From Lactifluus volemus (taxonomy: Eukaryota > Basidiomycota > Agaricomycetes > Russulales > Russulaceae), in assembly GCA_022376515.1 (NCBI GenBank), contig WTXI01000029.1:186001-250000 (forward strand): a stretch of DNA of 64,000 bases, read 5' to 3'. Below are positions 11,310 through 22,312 of this stretch, piece after piece. Numbering within the stretch: the first letter of the stretch is position 1; each line of letters starts with the position of its first letter. Made by a program: the position numbers and the translations under genes. The notes beneath the pieces were generated by a model. The model searched no databases. It saw only the letters and a list, made by a program, of their open reading frames with translations, and was not told the DNA's origin.

Positions 11310-11376
11310 ACATATCTCCTTGTTTAGTACTAGTTACCCTAATGAGCATTATTCATTTTCTCATCCCATTACCACA

Positions 11377-14169
11377 ATGTCCGAACCTGACTGGCCTGAC
11401 CACGCAGCCATGAGCTTAGAGGATGTACCTGGGAGGGGGATAGATCCAAGTATGTTATCCCCGACTCGACTTTACTTCATGTCCATGATGGTGCACAGGC
11501 CGAAATCCTGATGTCGCACAGCCAGCACAACCTCAATCGTTACAAGAACAACCAACTGGAAACTTTTCTGACGGATCTGGGCCCCTTTTCAACATGTACA
11601 TAAAGATGGCGGCTGAAGAAGACAACAAAATGACCGATCGCTGGCAAAAGGATGCAGACGGCATCCTCATTTTCGTTAGTCCCCAAGCTAGTCTCCACTC
11701 CAGTACTGACCAGCGTGAACCTTGTAGACTGGGTTGTTCTCTGCCTCAGTCGCAGCATTAGCCGCAGTGTCGGTACAGGACTTGAGGCCAAATTCACAGG
11801 ATACATCGGCATTCTATCTCAAGAATATCTATCGGCTTCTCGCTGACCCGAACATATCTCGAGCAGCAATCCTTGCCAGTCCAGCTGAACCACCCCCATT
11901 CTCTCCACCGAGATACGCAATCTGGGTCAATTCGTTATGGTTCCTGAGCCTGGTCATGAGTCTCACATGTGCCCTTCTGGCGACACTGTTACAGCAATGG
12001 GCGCGGAATTATCTCACGGTCACTCAACCACCGCGGTTCAGTCCACACAAGCGAGCACGGATCCGTGCATTCTTCGCAAATGGTGTAGAAAAGTTTCATC
12101 TCCTTCGGGCGGTTGAGATGTTGCCGGCTTTGCTACACCTTTCCCTTTTCCTCTTCTTTTTCGGCCTCTTGATTTTCTTGTGCAATATCAACCACACGCC
12201 ATTCACTGTCGTTGCCTGTTGGGTTGGGCTTTCGGCAGGGATATATGTGTGTATCACGTTAATGCCGATCTTCTGTCACGACAGCCCTTACTATGCACCT
12301 CTTTCTTCCTCGGCTTGGTTCCTTTTTAATGCCGTGCTACGTGGAGCTCTTTTTATTCACCGTATTCTCTTCCACTACTGTGCCCTACTCAGAGCTCCGC
12401 AAGCCCAAATTGACCACAACGCGCACATTCTCCTACTCATATGGGGTCCTTTCAAGATTATTGTTTCCGAATGGACCTTAGATGGTATGGTGAAGATAAG
12501 GCAAAACAGCGCATTGGAAGTGTCAGAGAAAATGGATGGCCGTGTCCTGAAACGGACATTTGACTCTCTGGAAGAAGACCACGAGCTGGAACGATTCTTC
12601 GAGGGCATTCCTGCCTTCTGTAGATCAAAAGCGATCGAGCACCCCGGACGAATCTTTGAGTTTATTGGACTGCGTAACTATTTGGTCTATGCGATGCATG
12701 ACTTCTTGGAGCGTACTTTCTCATCTAGTTGGCTCTCTGACAGTGTCAAAGAAAGGCGGTTCATACTCTGCTTGCAAGTCGCCGATGCACACGGTGATTC
12801 GACTCGACCTTCCGGCTTCCTTAAGGATTGTTTTCACATCGATGGAGTGCTGCGGTCCATTCCATTGGGGCACTTTCTCACAAGCCGATGTCATAGCAGC
12901 AATCCTAAAACTGTTCTGTCTTCACAAAGGATAATTGCGGGGATCATTGCAAGCGTACCGGAACGCGATGATCGTTGGAAGGCTCTCGCTATGGCGTATT
13001 TAGGGATATCGGAAGATTTGCTCCGGCACTATCTCGCACACGGTGACAGCGTATTACTTGCCAATCTGATCCACACCGCTCGGCAATTCGTCCGCTTCTA
13101 TCGCGAGCAAGGTTGGGTGGCTTTCTGGCTGGATCGCATGGTGCCGACTATTTCTAAATTCGACATTCGAAATACTCTTCCTGAATTGCAGCACGAATTC
13201 TGTGGCTTGTGGAACGAGATCACTCGAGAAGCACACGGCCGTGGATATTATGACATTTCTCACTGTATTCTCAGCCGTATTCGGCATCTTTATATCGCTT
13301 TACATCAAGGCACTGATGCTGCTCCGACCGCCTTCGATGCTTCCACTGAAGATAACGCATCCACTCTGTGGCAGCTATCCTCGTACCCACTGTGCAATAT
13401 CCCGGGTCATCACTCCTCTCATACTTCCGTTACCTCACACCCTGCCGACCTTCCCGCCACCGTTCTGAACATTATCACTTCTACCTTACCTGATGTGCCA
13501 TCTTTCCCCATAACCACTCCAGATCATAGCGCCATCATCCATCGCTTAGAACAGTCATCTCTGCGCGGTGACCGCTCTTCACCTGACAACATTCGAAACA
13601 CTCACGTTTCTATTGCTTTACCCGATTTTTCTACAGTCATCGCGACAGAAAGTCCCACTGACACCCCGATTGTCTTGCCCACTGCCAACTCAGAGTCTGA
13701 TCCTCGACCTGCCGCGGCAGCACCCTCTCCGCTATTCCCCACCATCCAATCTAGTGGTACCGTTGATTTCGAGGCTGTCCCTCCTTCCTTGGTACTTGAA
13801 AATCAAATGTCATCTCTGCCAGCGCCAATTCACAGTGATACGCTTCCCACGGACCCACTGACGCTCTCGGCCTCTCCTATATTGCAAACTGACCCTACCA
13901 TTCCTGGTCCTGGGACCCCAATTGCGCTGGACTCAGTCCCAGCCGAAGAAATCACAGCTCCACGGGAGACCTCCGTTTCGCAACTCGGGTTGGCGCGGAA
14001 TGAAGCAACGTTCGATAACCATAATAATTCCCGGACTCAGGGGCCTCCTAATATCGTGGAGGTCCCATCACAGCCAGACCAGCTGGCGATGCCGGTCCTG
14101 GACATGCCCATGGATCCTTTGCAGGATTCCCTTGACACAGCCTGTCGCGACATTAATCGCCCACAGTAA
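11377..14169 (+). CDS. DUF6535 copy C: full-length membrane protein, longest of the array
   Basis: Exons 11377-11449, 11499-11674 and 11728-14169 join in phase to 896 residues. The start ATG opens MSEPDWPDHAAMSLED, conserved with copy E. The membrane domain spans about residues 84-270 with the usual four hydrophobic stretches. A Cys-containing variant (NINHTPFTVVACWVGLSAGI) distinguishes this subtype from G and H. The helical body has SLEEDHELERFFEGIPAFC, SVPERDDRWKALAM, HYLAHGDSVLLANLIHTARQ and LPELQHEFCGLWNEI. The tail of about 300 residues is Ser/Pro/Thr-rich and ends with repeated PMD/LDMPMDPLQD-like text. B and C together form the unit that appears duplicated further right. Confidence 0.87.
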
Positions 14170-14699
14170 AACGAAAAAGGTCGCGTCTTCTGTTGATGTG
14201 TAAGGTATCGTGAGTGATGATGGTATTAGATATTTGTAAGCTTTTTTGTCTCCGAGAGGTGTCAAGGCTCAATGTTATTCAATTGCAGATCATGAAAGCA
14301 ATCTCAGTTCGAGAAGGCTGACGTCTCTATTGTGTATTATGTTGTTGCTTTCCGTACGCGGCTCAACATCGCTATCCCCACATTTCTCTCTCCACAATAT
14401 GATCCGTTCCAGTTTCTTTTTAGTCCGATTCTCCTTGCTCGGTATTATTCTTTATGAGACGTATCGTGCCTTCCCTCTGCGTAGCTGAACAACACGATAT
14501 TACCATGTATAGATAGCCGAAGATGCTTTGTTCAAGAGAAACTCGATGTTGGCTTTTGAGCGTTTGAACCTCCGCGCGGGCGCGCACGCTGGGGGCCTTG
14601 CCGAGGTACCATTTTCACTGTGTTTACCTACGTGTATAACGATACTCACTCCAATGAGTTTGCAGATGTCAGCCTAGATTAAACGTGTTTGAATTGTGA
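14170..14699 (+). other. 3' flank of copy C, duplicated after copy E
   Basis: The first roughly 330 bases match the sequence after copy E (18900-19150), including a short conserved core GAGAGGTGTCAAGGCTCAAT. It therefore belongs to the duplicated B-C unit. A GC-rich patch lies at 14570-14600. No gene is seen. Confidence 0.55.
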
Positions 14700-15860
14700 G
14701 ATGTACGCCCCATGAATCCAATCAATGCATTTGTTCGGTCCGGGTTGAAACTTGAAGACATTTCGACTTCCAACCTCGAATCGGTGAAGCAGCGGCGGGT
14801 CATCATCTACACGAAGCAACCTCCCTTCTTTGGCCTTGGGCCTTGGTTAAGTTGGTATATCCTTCACCGCGTTCTTCTCAAAGACTGGCAAGCGAGGTTA
14901 CCGCTTTCTACGCGATGTGTGTTACCGCGGTTATCATTTCAAGCGTGCAAGAACGCGACCGTGACGAACGCTGGTTCTTCCAGCTCGTGCTTGGTCAGCT
15001 GAACTTGTCAACGCCTATCGCTCGAGGCTATCACCGACACGACATCGCTCGTTACTTTGATCCACATCTCTCGGCAGGCTACTGAAACCTCTAGGCTAGT
15101 GAGCGGCGCCCGGCCCGAGGTCACATGATCGACGCATATGTGAAGGCTTCTGCAGCTTGTGGAACGACAAGAGTGATCACGCCAACTCACTCTGTGTGAC
15201 GGTGCTCAAATATATTCGAAAGGTCTATATCGCTTTGCATGGATACTCACCCCACTCACGAGTCACGGCGTTTACCAAACGTTACTGATGGCCCGGACCC
15301 AATTTTGGACGATAAGAGATTATACTCCAAGTGCGATAACGAGGACCATTATTCACCAACGGTTCCGCCTTTTCAAATCAATAAGCCATCGTTTGGCGGG
15401 CGGGAAGCGCTTGTCACGCCGGGACCAGCTATCCTATGCCAAATACTGTACAATGACATTGGCGCTCCCCATGCCTTCGATCTGGTCCCATCTTCCCGGG
15501 TTCAATTCCTTTCAGCGTGCTGCTCGCAGACTCCCGTTACCAAGAGTTCGTTCCGTACGATGTACTATCAGCGCAGCAAGCACACTCTGCACACTATCAC
15601 ATGGCGCAGCAAACTGATTCGAGTCATCTTATTCCGCTTCGGGAGGAAAATGATCCTTCCTTCTCCTGTGGATGTCGATTCTAAAAATGGGATGGAAACG
15701 CAAGCACCATGGTCGTCATGCCCTACTAGTGGACTGGCCTTCTCGCTCCCGCTGGACAATAAATCAACTGAATCCACTGCAGAGGATATCCGCTCTTCTG
15801 AGGACCAGGATTTAGTAGTCCAAACGGGAATTAGTAGTCCAAACGGGAAGCCGTCTTTAT
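14700..15860 (+). pseudogene. DUF6535 copy D: decayed second copy of B, with a micro-inversion
   Basis: Only the 3' half of a B-type gene remains: matches to B run from the ESVKQRRVII region (14781) through SSVQERDRDER and QLVLGQLNLS to the Ser/Pro tail and the TEST.EDIRSSED end near 15810. There are several deletions, frameshifts and early stops, and exons 1-2 plus the membrane domain are missing. Bases about 14703-14745 match B only in reverse complement (B 9840-9895), so a small internal segment has been inverted. Beyond the tail, the sequence still follows the 3' flank of B up to the promoter block of copy E. Confidence 0.75.
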
Positions 15861-16020
15861 GAGGCATTTTCGTTCTCTAGCGCAAGATCCTTTTTTTTTC
15901 ATCTCTGGGAGATTATTTCCGCGATGACTGCTGGCTTTCCCCACATGGTCATAGTTTCTGACACGTTTATACCAAGTTGACAGCTGCTTTCGGTTCACCG
16001 AATTCTATGTTTTTTTATAC

Positions 16021-16026
16021 CACGTG
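16021..16026. promoter_or_regulatory. E-box in the conserved upstream block of copy E
   Basis: CACGTG follows the same T-run and TATAC context as upstream of copy C, 115 bases before the copy E ATG. Copy C has two hexamers here and E keeps one. Confidence 0.4.
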
Positions 16027-16141
16027 ACGAATCCCCTTGTTTGGTACTATTTACACTTATGAGAGCATGTCCGAGCCCGGGCCCTAAAAAAGGGTATGAC
16101 CTTCATCGAGGCTCATCCGTTCTCATTCCACCAAGTCACCA

Positions 16142-18895
16142 ATGTTCGAACCTGACCATGCAGCAATAAATTTAGAGGATAGACCTGGGAGGGGGATAGA
16201 CCCAAGTATGTTATCCCTGACTCCATTTTATTTCCTTAACTTCATGCCAGTGTTCATGACTACACAGGCGGAAATCCTGATGTCGCACACTCAGCACAGC
16301 CTCAATCGTCACAAGAACAGCCAACTGGAAACTTCTCTGACGGATCAGGGCCCTTTTCAACATGTACATAAAGATGGCGGCTGAAGAAGACAACAAAATG
16401 ACCAATCGCTGGCAAAAGGATGCAGACGGCATCCTCATTTTCGTTAGTCCCCAAGTTAGTCTCCACATGCTGAGAGTACTGACCAGTGGGAACATTGTAG
16501 ACTGGGTTGTTCTCTGCCTCAGTCGCAGCATTAGCCGCAGTGTCGGTACAGGACTTGAGGCCAAATCCACAGGATATCTCGGCATTCTATCTCAAGAATA
16601 TCTATCAGCTTCTCGCTGACCCGAACATATCTCGAGCAGCAATCCTTGCCACTCCAGCTGAACCACCCCCATTCTCTCCACCGAGATATGCAATCTGGGT
16701 CAATTCGTTATGGTTCTGAGCCTGGTCATGAGTCTCACATGTGCCTTCTGGCGACACTGTTACAGCAATGGGCACGCGATTATCTCACTGTCACTCAACC
16801 GCCGCGGTACAGTCCACACAAGCGAGCACGGATCCGTGCATTCTTCGCAAATGGTGTAGAAAAGTTCCATCTCCCTTGGGCGGTCGAGACATTGCCGACA
16901 TTGCTACACCTATCCCTTTTCCTTTCTTTTTCGGCCTCATGATTTTCTTGTCCAACATCAACCACACGCCGTTCACTGTCGTTGCCTGTTGGGTTGGGCT
17001 TTCGGCAGGGATATATGGGTGTATCACGTTAATGCCGATCTTTTGTCACGACAGCCCTTACTATGCACCTCTTTCTTCCTCGGCTTGGTTCCTTTTTAAT
17101 GCCGTGCTATGTGGAGCTCTTTTCATTCGCCGTATTCTCTTCCGCTGCTGCGCCATACTCGGAGCTCCACAAACCCGAATCGACCACGACGCGCACATTC
17201 TCCTACTCATATGGGGTCCTTTCAAGATTATGTTTCCAAATGGACCTTAGATGGTATGGTGAAGATAAGGCAAAACAGCGCATTGGAAGTGTCAGAGAAA
17301 TGGACGGTCGTGTCCTGAAATGGACATTTGACTCTCTGGAAGAAGACCACGAGCTGGAACGATTCTTCGAGGGCATTCCTGCCTTCTGTAGCTCAAAAGT
17401 GATCAAGCACCCCAGACGAGTCTTTGAGTTTATTGGACTGCGTAACTGGGATTTGGACAAAGAATTGAGAGGATTCTTGAAGCGTACTTTCTCTCTAGTT
17501 GGCTTTCTGAGGGTGTCAGAGAAAGGCGGTTCATACTCTGCATGCAAGTCGCCGATGCACACGGTGTTTCAACTCGACCTTCCGGCTTCCTTGAAGCATG
17601 TTTTCACATCGATGGAGTGCTGCGGTCCATTCCATTGGGGCACTTCTCACAAGCCGATGTCATAGCAGCGATCCTCAAACTGCCCTGTCTGCACAAAGGA
17701 TAATTGCGGGATCATTGCAAGCGTACCGGAACGCGATGATCGTTGGAAGGCTCTCGCTATGGCCTATTTAGGGATATCGGAAGATTTGCTCCGGCATTAT
17801 CTCGCACACGGTGACAGCGTATTACTTGCCAATCTGATCCACACCGCTCGGCAGTTCGTCCGCTTCTATCGCGAACAGGGTCGGGTGACTTTCTTAGTGG
17901 ATCGCATGGTGCCAACTATTTCTAAATTCGACATTCGAAATACTCTTCCTGAACTGCAGCACGACTTCTGTGGCTTGTGGAACGAAATCACTCAGGAAGC
18001 ACACAATCGCGAATCTAACTCTATTTCTCTTTTTATTCTCAAACCCATTCGGCAACTTTATGTCGCTTTACATCAAGGCACAGGTGCTGCACCGACCGCC
18101 TTCGATGTTTCCACTGATGTTATGGCACCCCTTTTGTGGCAGCCATCCTCGTACCCATTGTGCAACATCGCGGGTCATCACTCCACTCGTCCTTCCATCT
18201 CCTTACTTCCTGCCGTCCCTCCCGCCCCCGTTCTGGACCCAGATCATAGCGCCATCCATCTCTTAGAACAGTCATCTCTGCACGGTGACCGCTCTCCACC
18301 CGACAGCATTCGAAATTGTGAGCTTTCGATTGCTACACCCGATTTAACTACAGTCATCGCGACAGAAAATCCCACTGACACCCCGATTATCTTGCCCACC
18401 GCCAAATCAGAGACAGCATCACCACCCCTCTCTCCGCTATGCTCCACCCTGCAATCTAGTGATACTGTCGATCAGCAGTCGAACACAAAGTTCCCTCCTC
18501 CGTTGGTACCTGGAAATCAGTCATCATCTCCGCATGCGCCAATTCCAGGTGACACGCCTTCAACGGACCCACTGACGTTCTCGGCCTCTCCTGTATTGCA
18601 AATTCACCAAACCATTCCTGGTCCTGGCACCCCGACGGCGGCGCTGAGCTCAGTCCCAGCCGAAGAAATCACAGCTCCAAGGGAGACGTCCGTTTCGCAA
18701 CTCAGGTTGGCGCGGAATGAAGCAACGTTCGATACCCATAACAATTCCCGGACTCAGGAGCCTCCTAATATCGTGGAGGTCCCATTACAGCCAGACCAGC
18801 TGGCGATGCCGGTCCTGGACATGCCCATGGATCCTTTGCAGGATTCCCTTGACACAGCGGCGCCCTCCCGTCGCGACATTGATCACCCGGAGTAG
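16142..18895 (+). pseudogene. DUF6535 copy E: near-complete second copy of C broken by single-base losses
   Basis: Start codon, exon 1 (16142-16205), exon 2 and the first part of exon 3 (from 16504) match copy C closely, including the splice sites. The reading frame is then broken about seven times, each by loss of one base relative to C: near 16716, 16744, 16920, 17232, 17299, 17644 and 17707. Most fall in runs of C, T, A or G. From 17759 the frame is intact for 378 codons to a stop equivalent to that of C, ending in the same LDMPMDPLQDSLDTA text. Either the gene was lost recently or the consensus sequence contains homopolymer errors; if the latter, this is a functional gene. Confidence 0.75.
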
Positions 18896-19471
18896 AAGCG
18901 AGAAAGGTCGCGTCCTGTATTAATGTTTTTAAGGTATCGTGAGTGAGGATGTATTGGATATGTATAAACTTTTTTTGACTCTGAGAGGTGTCAAGGCTCA
19001 ATCTGACTCAATTTCAGATCACGAAAGCGATCTCAGTTCGAGAAAGCTGACGTCCCTATTGTGTATTCTGTTGTTACTTTCCGTACGCGGCCAGCATCAC
19101 TAATCCTACATTTCTCTCTTCACAATATGATCCGTACCAGTTTCTTTTTTGTCGCGACGGGAAAGGCGGACATGGGGAAAAGTGGACTCGTTTTGATTGC
19201 ATATTCCTGAAAGTAAGGGGAAACAGACCGGGGCTGAATGTGGTAGGACATGAAAACGACGAAGCGAGCTCAGGCTAGAGTGAGAGGAGCCGGGTCATGG
19301 ATGTCACAGAAGAGTGGAGATGAGAGGAACCGAGGGCTAGCGTGAGTTCAAGATGGAGGCGGTCACTCGTCGTCTAACGTGTCCTCCTTCACCAGGTAGC
19401 AATTAGTGGGGTTCTAATCTCTGCCTCAGTTGTGTCCATATATGTGGGCAGAAAAAATGCAAAAGTAAACT
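18896..19471 (+). other. 3' flank of copy E and unassigned spacer
   Basis: 18896-19150 repeats the 3' flank of copy C and marks the right end of the second B-C unit. 19150-19440 shows no coding signal, RNA gene or clear repeat. Confidence 0.5.
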
Positions 19472-19568
19472 GTCCCTGAGCGGATTCGAGCCGCTGGCTT
19501 CACGGATTTGCGACGAGTTAAGACCTCGTGACCACAACGTGATGATTTAACCACTAATCGACAGGGAC
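19472..19568 (-). tRNA. tRNA-His (GTG) with a 26-nt intron
   Basis: Read on the minus strand, the 97 bases fold as a tRNA. The acceptor stem GTCCCTG pairs perfectly with CAGGGAC. The D stem is GATT/AATC. The anticodon stem TCACG/CGTGA carries loop TTGTGG-C, with anticodon GTG. The T stem is AGCGG/CCGCT. An intron of 26 nt (19506-19531) lies one base 3' of the anticodon, the standard eukaryotic position. The A box TCGATTAGTGG and B box GGCTCGAATCC are near consensus; the B box has one T-to-C change. T-runs downstream (within 19447-19467) can terminate Pol III. The variable loop is short (4 nt). Identity as His rests on the anticodon and the CGTTGTGG context. Confidence 0.78.
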
Positions 19569-20317
19569 TTGGTAAAATATAAATAATTAGACTTATGTTA
19601 CATGTTGTCCCCGGCCGGGCCGTGTCAATGGCTTGTAGGCGCGGTGACTGGAGCTCAACGTTCAACAGCCAGCAATGTCTGGTCCAACCGCCCTCATCCT
19701 CACCTCACCACTGTTGGCAATCCCCTCACCCTATTGCTGTCGCCGCCAACGTCACTTGAGGATGGTTTAATCCAGGAGTAATATGGATCAACTGCCGGCT
19801 GATACGTTTGGCTGCGCGGGCTGATGATCTCCCTCGTTCGGTGTCGCTCCTGGTCTATCACAGATTGTATGGCCTTCAAGTTATCCGCTGCTAGTTTCGT
19901 CAGTTACACGAGCATTGAAGGAGCATTAGGGCGTCTGGGGGGTGCTTCCCCACCAGGTGTTGTCAGGTGGGTTTCCCCACTTTTTCTTTCTGCATTGGAG
20001 ATATAACTTGATTGCTTTTAGCAGACTCAGAAACCTTCCTTTGTTCATTCCTCGGCGCTGAGGGTGTCCATCCGCTTTGTGTCGACGTCCATGACATCAG
20101 TGCCGTGCTGACATCGCAGTTGTGATCGTCCGAGCGTCGGATGCCAGCGTCTCGTGGCCTCCGCTTCCCTATCCATCACCGAGGGATGTTGCCGAGCCAC
20201 TGCTGAGCAAAATTTTCTCGTCTCTGCCGCCACTGCTGCCTTAGCAAAGAGTCAGCGTTCATTATTTTGGGGATTTTTGGCTGCCATTCACCTCTCTGAG
20301 CCACCGCACCGCCTCAG
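19569..20317. other. Unassigned spacer
   Basis: No gene, RNA or repeat is supported here. Short open frames on both strands lack family features. Confidence 0.35.
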
Positions 20318-20470
20318 CAGGACAATAAATCAACTGTATCCACTGGAGAGGATATCCGGGTTGCGTAGTCCGTGACGGGAAGCCATCCTTATGAGACATT
20401 TTCGTTCTCTAGCGCGAGACCTTTTTTTTTTTTCATCTCGGGAAGATTATTTCCGATGACTGATGGCTTA
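20318..20470 (+). repeat. Relic of the 3' end of a B-type DUF6535 gene
   Basis: The sequence around GGACAATAAATCAACTG, the following ACTGGAGAGGATATCCG and the downstream TTTTCGTTCTCTAGCGCGAGA, poly-T and GATTATTTCC blocks match the last codons and 3' flank of B (11040-11200) and D. It is in the right order before copy F, so it looks like what is left of the first gene of a third B-C unit. Confidence 0.65.
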
Positions 20471-20596
20471 TGATCATTATTTAAATAAATAGGTGTGAAT
20501 AATAATAAAGATAAACAAATTAAATATAAATAATACATTTGAGGCTTATTCAGGAAACCTAGTTTCTGACACGTTCGAACTTATGTTTTTTTATAC

Positions 20597-20602
20597 CACG
20601 TG
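20597..20602. promoter_or_regulatory. E-box of the copy F promoter block, now separated by a MITE
   Basis: CACGTG in the same T-run/TATAC context as before copies C and E. The 770-bp element inserted 22 bases downstream has moved this block away from copy F. Confidence 0.4.
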
Positions 20603-20615
20603 ACGAATCCTGACC

Positions 20616-21401
20616 CTCGTACTCAGTGTTGTACAAGTCAGGCTGACCCGGGGTCAGAGAGGTCACGTCAGAGAGGTCACGTCGCGTCGGTTGACTTAGT
20701 CAAGGGTCAAATGAGGGTCATACCTATTTAGGATGTGATCGTGATGCGATTAGATCACTGTATCACAATCGATCGCCGTGCACAAACCACGTTGAAACAT
20801 TGTGTACAGGAAATCAATCCTTCTGTTTGCCTCTCATTCTCCCTTTCCGAATCTCCATAATGTCCACAAAACACTGGTTGTGGATTTTTTTCATTACTGA
20901 TGGCCTTTTGTTCCATAACAACAACTCTTTTTTATTTATTTAAGAATGCATGGTGCATCGCATGCCTCAGTTATCAGCAGGACCACCTATGACAAGCCGA
21001 CATTATTGGTGCAGCAATTAGTGGCACTAGTGGTGGTCACACAGAGGCACAGCAAGAGGAACAAGGTTGCTATATAATTTTTGGTACCTGAAGCCATTAT
21101 ACATTGTATTATGTAGCACACATACTGTGTCAACCAATCTCAGGAAAACTGGGTCAGTCAATGGTCCCGCATCTAAGCAAATGCAGTTTTGTTGCACCAG
21201 ACATCAGAATTCGTGCCCTGGAAGAAATCTATGAGAAGAAACCCCACCGCGAAAATCCTCCCACCCCTTGCGTGATCCCCAATATGGACGTTTCCCACGG
21301 ACCCTTGACCCTATGACCCGGGTCAATCAAAGTCACGCCACTCGACGGTGGGTCAGGGTCTGACCTCGTCAGACCCGAGTCATGACAACGCTGCTCGTAC
21401 T
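20616..21401. mobile_element. Non-autonomous hAT-type MITE with 8-bp target duplication
   Basis: The element occupies 20624-21393. It is flanked by the perfect direct repeat CTCGTACT (20616-20623 and 21394-21401), the 8-bp duplication typical of hAT transposons. Its ends are CAGTGTTGT and, on the other strand, CAGCGTTGT, an imperfect inverted repeat with the CAG..CTG termini of hAT elements. Inside, short GGGTCAG/CTGACCC motifs recur near both ends. No transposase is encoded, so movement would require a full-length relative elsewhere. It interrupts the upstream region of copy F. Confidence 0.82.
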
Positions 21402-21429
21402 TGTCTCATTCCATTCCATAAATCTCCAG

Positions 21430-22312
21430 TGTCTGACGCAGCCATCCACGTAGAGTTAGACCCGAGAGGGGGGTAGATCCAAGTATGTTATCCTTTACTT
21501 CATGTTCATGGTGCTCAGGCCGAGATCTTGATGTCGCACAGGCAGCACAACCTCAACCATCACAGGAACAGCCAACTGGCAACTTTTCTGATGGATCAGG
21601 ACCCTTTTCAACATGTACATAAAGATGGAAGCGGAAGAAGACAACGAAATGACCGATCGTTAGCAAAAGGATGCAGACGGTATCCTCATTTCGTCAGTCC
21701 TCAATTCGGTTTTCCCAAGCACTGAACGCAATGACAAATGTGAACATTGCAGACTGGTTTATTCTCTGCCGCGGTTTCAGTTTTGGCCTCAGAGTCGATC
21801 CAGGATTTGAGGCCAAATCCGCAGGATACCTCCGTATTCTACCTCAAAAAATATCTATCAACTTCTCGCGAACGTATCTCGTGCAGCAATCCTTGTCACT
21901 CCAGCTGAACCATCCCCATTCTCTATGTGCACTGCACAGGAACCATAGTGAGTTGACCCAGACTGGCAGTCTGGTCGACACACTATGGTTCCTGAGCCTG
22001 TTCATGAGTCTCACATGTGCTCATCTGGCGACATTGTTACAGCAATGGACACGCCAATATCTCATGGTCACTCAACCACCGCGGACAGTCCACACAAGCG
22101 AGCACGGATCCGCGCATCGTCGCAAATGGTGTAGAAAGTTTCATCTCCCTCGGGCGGTCGAGACGTTGCCGGCATTGCTACACCTTTCACTTTTCGTCTT
22201 TTTCGGCCTCCTGATTTTCTTGTCCAATATCAACCACACGCCATTCACTGTCGTTGCCTGTTGGGTTGGGCTTTCGGCAGGAATATATGGATGTATCACA
22301 TTCAGTCATCCC
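21430..22312 (+). pseudogene. DUF6535 copy F: truncated, start codon lost
   Basis: Exon 1, exon 2 and the membrane domain of a C-type gene are recognisable (GPLF..MYIKM reading at 21600, the WFLSLFMSLTCA helix near 21985, NINHTPFTVVACWVGLSAGI near 22235). The expected ATG reads GTG, the frame shifts several times in the first membrane region, and homology stops abruptly near 22312 at the end of the fourth helix. The helical body and tail are absent. This is the most decayed C-type copy. Confidence 0.78.
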
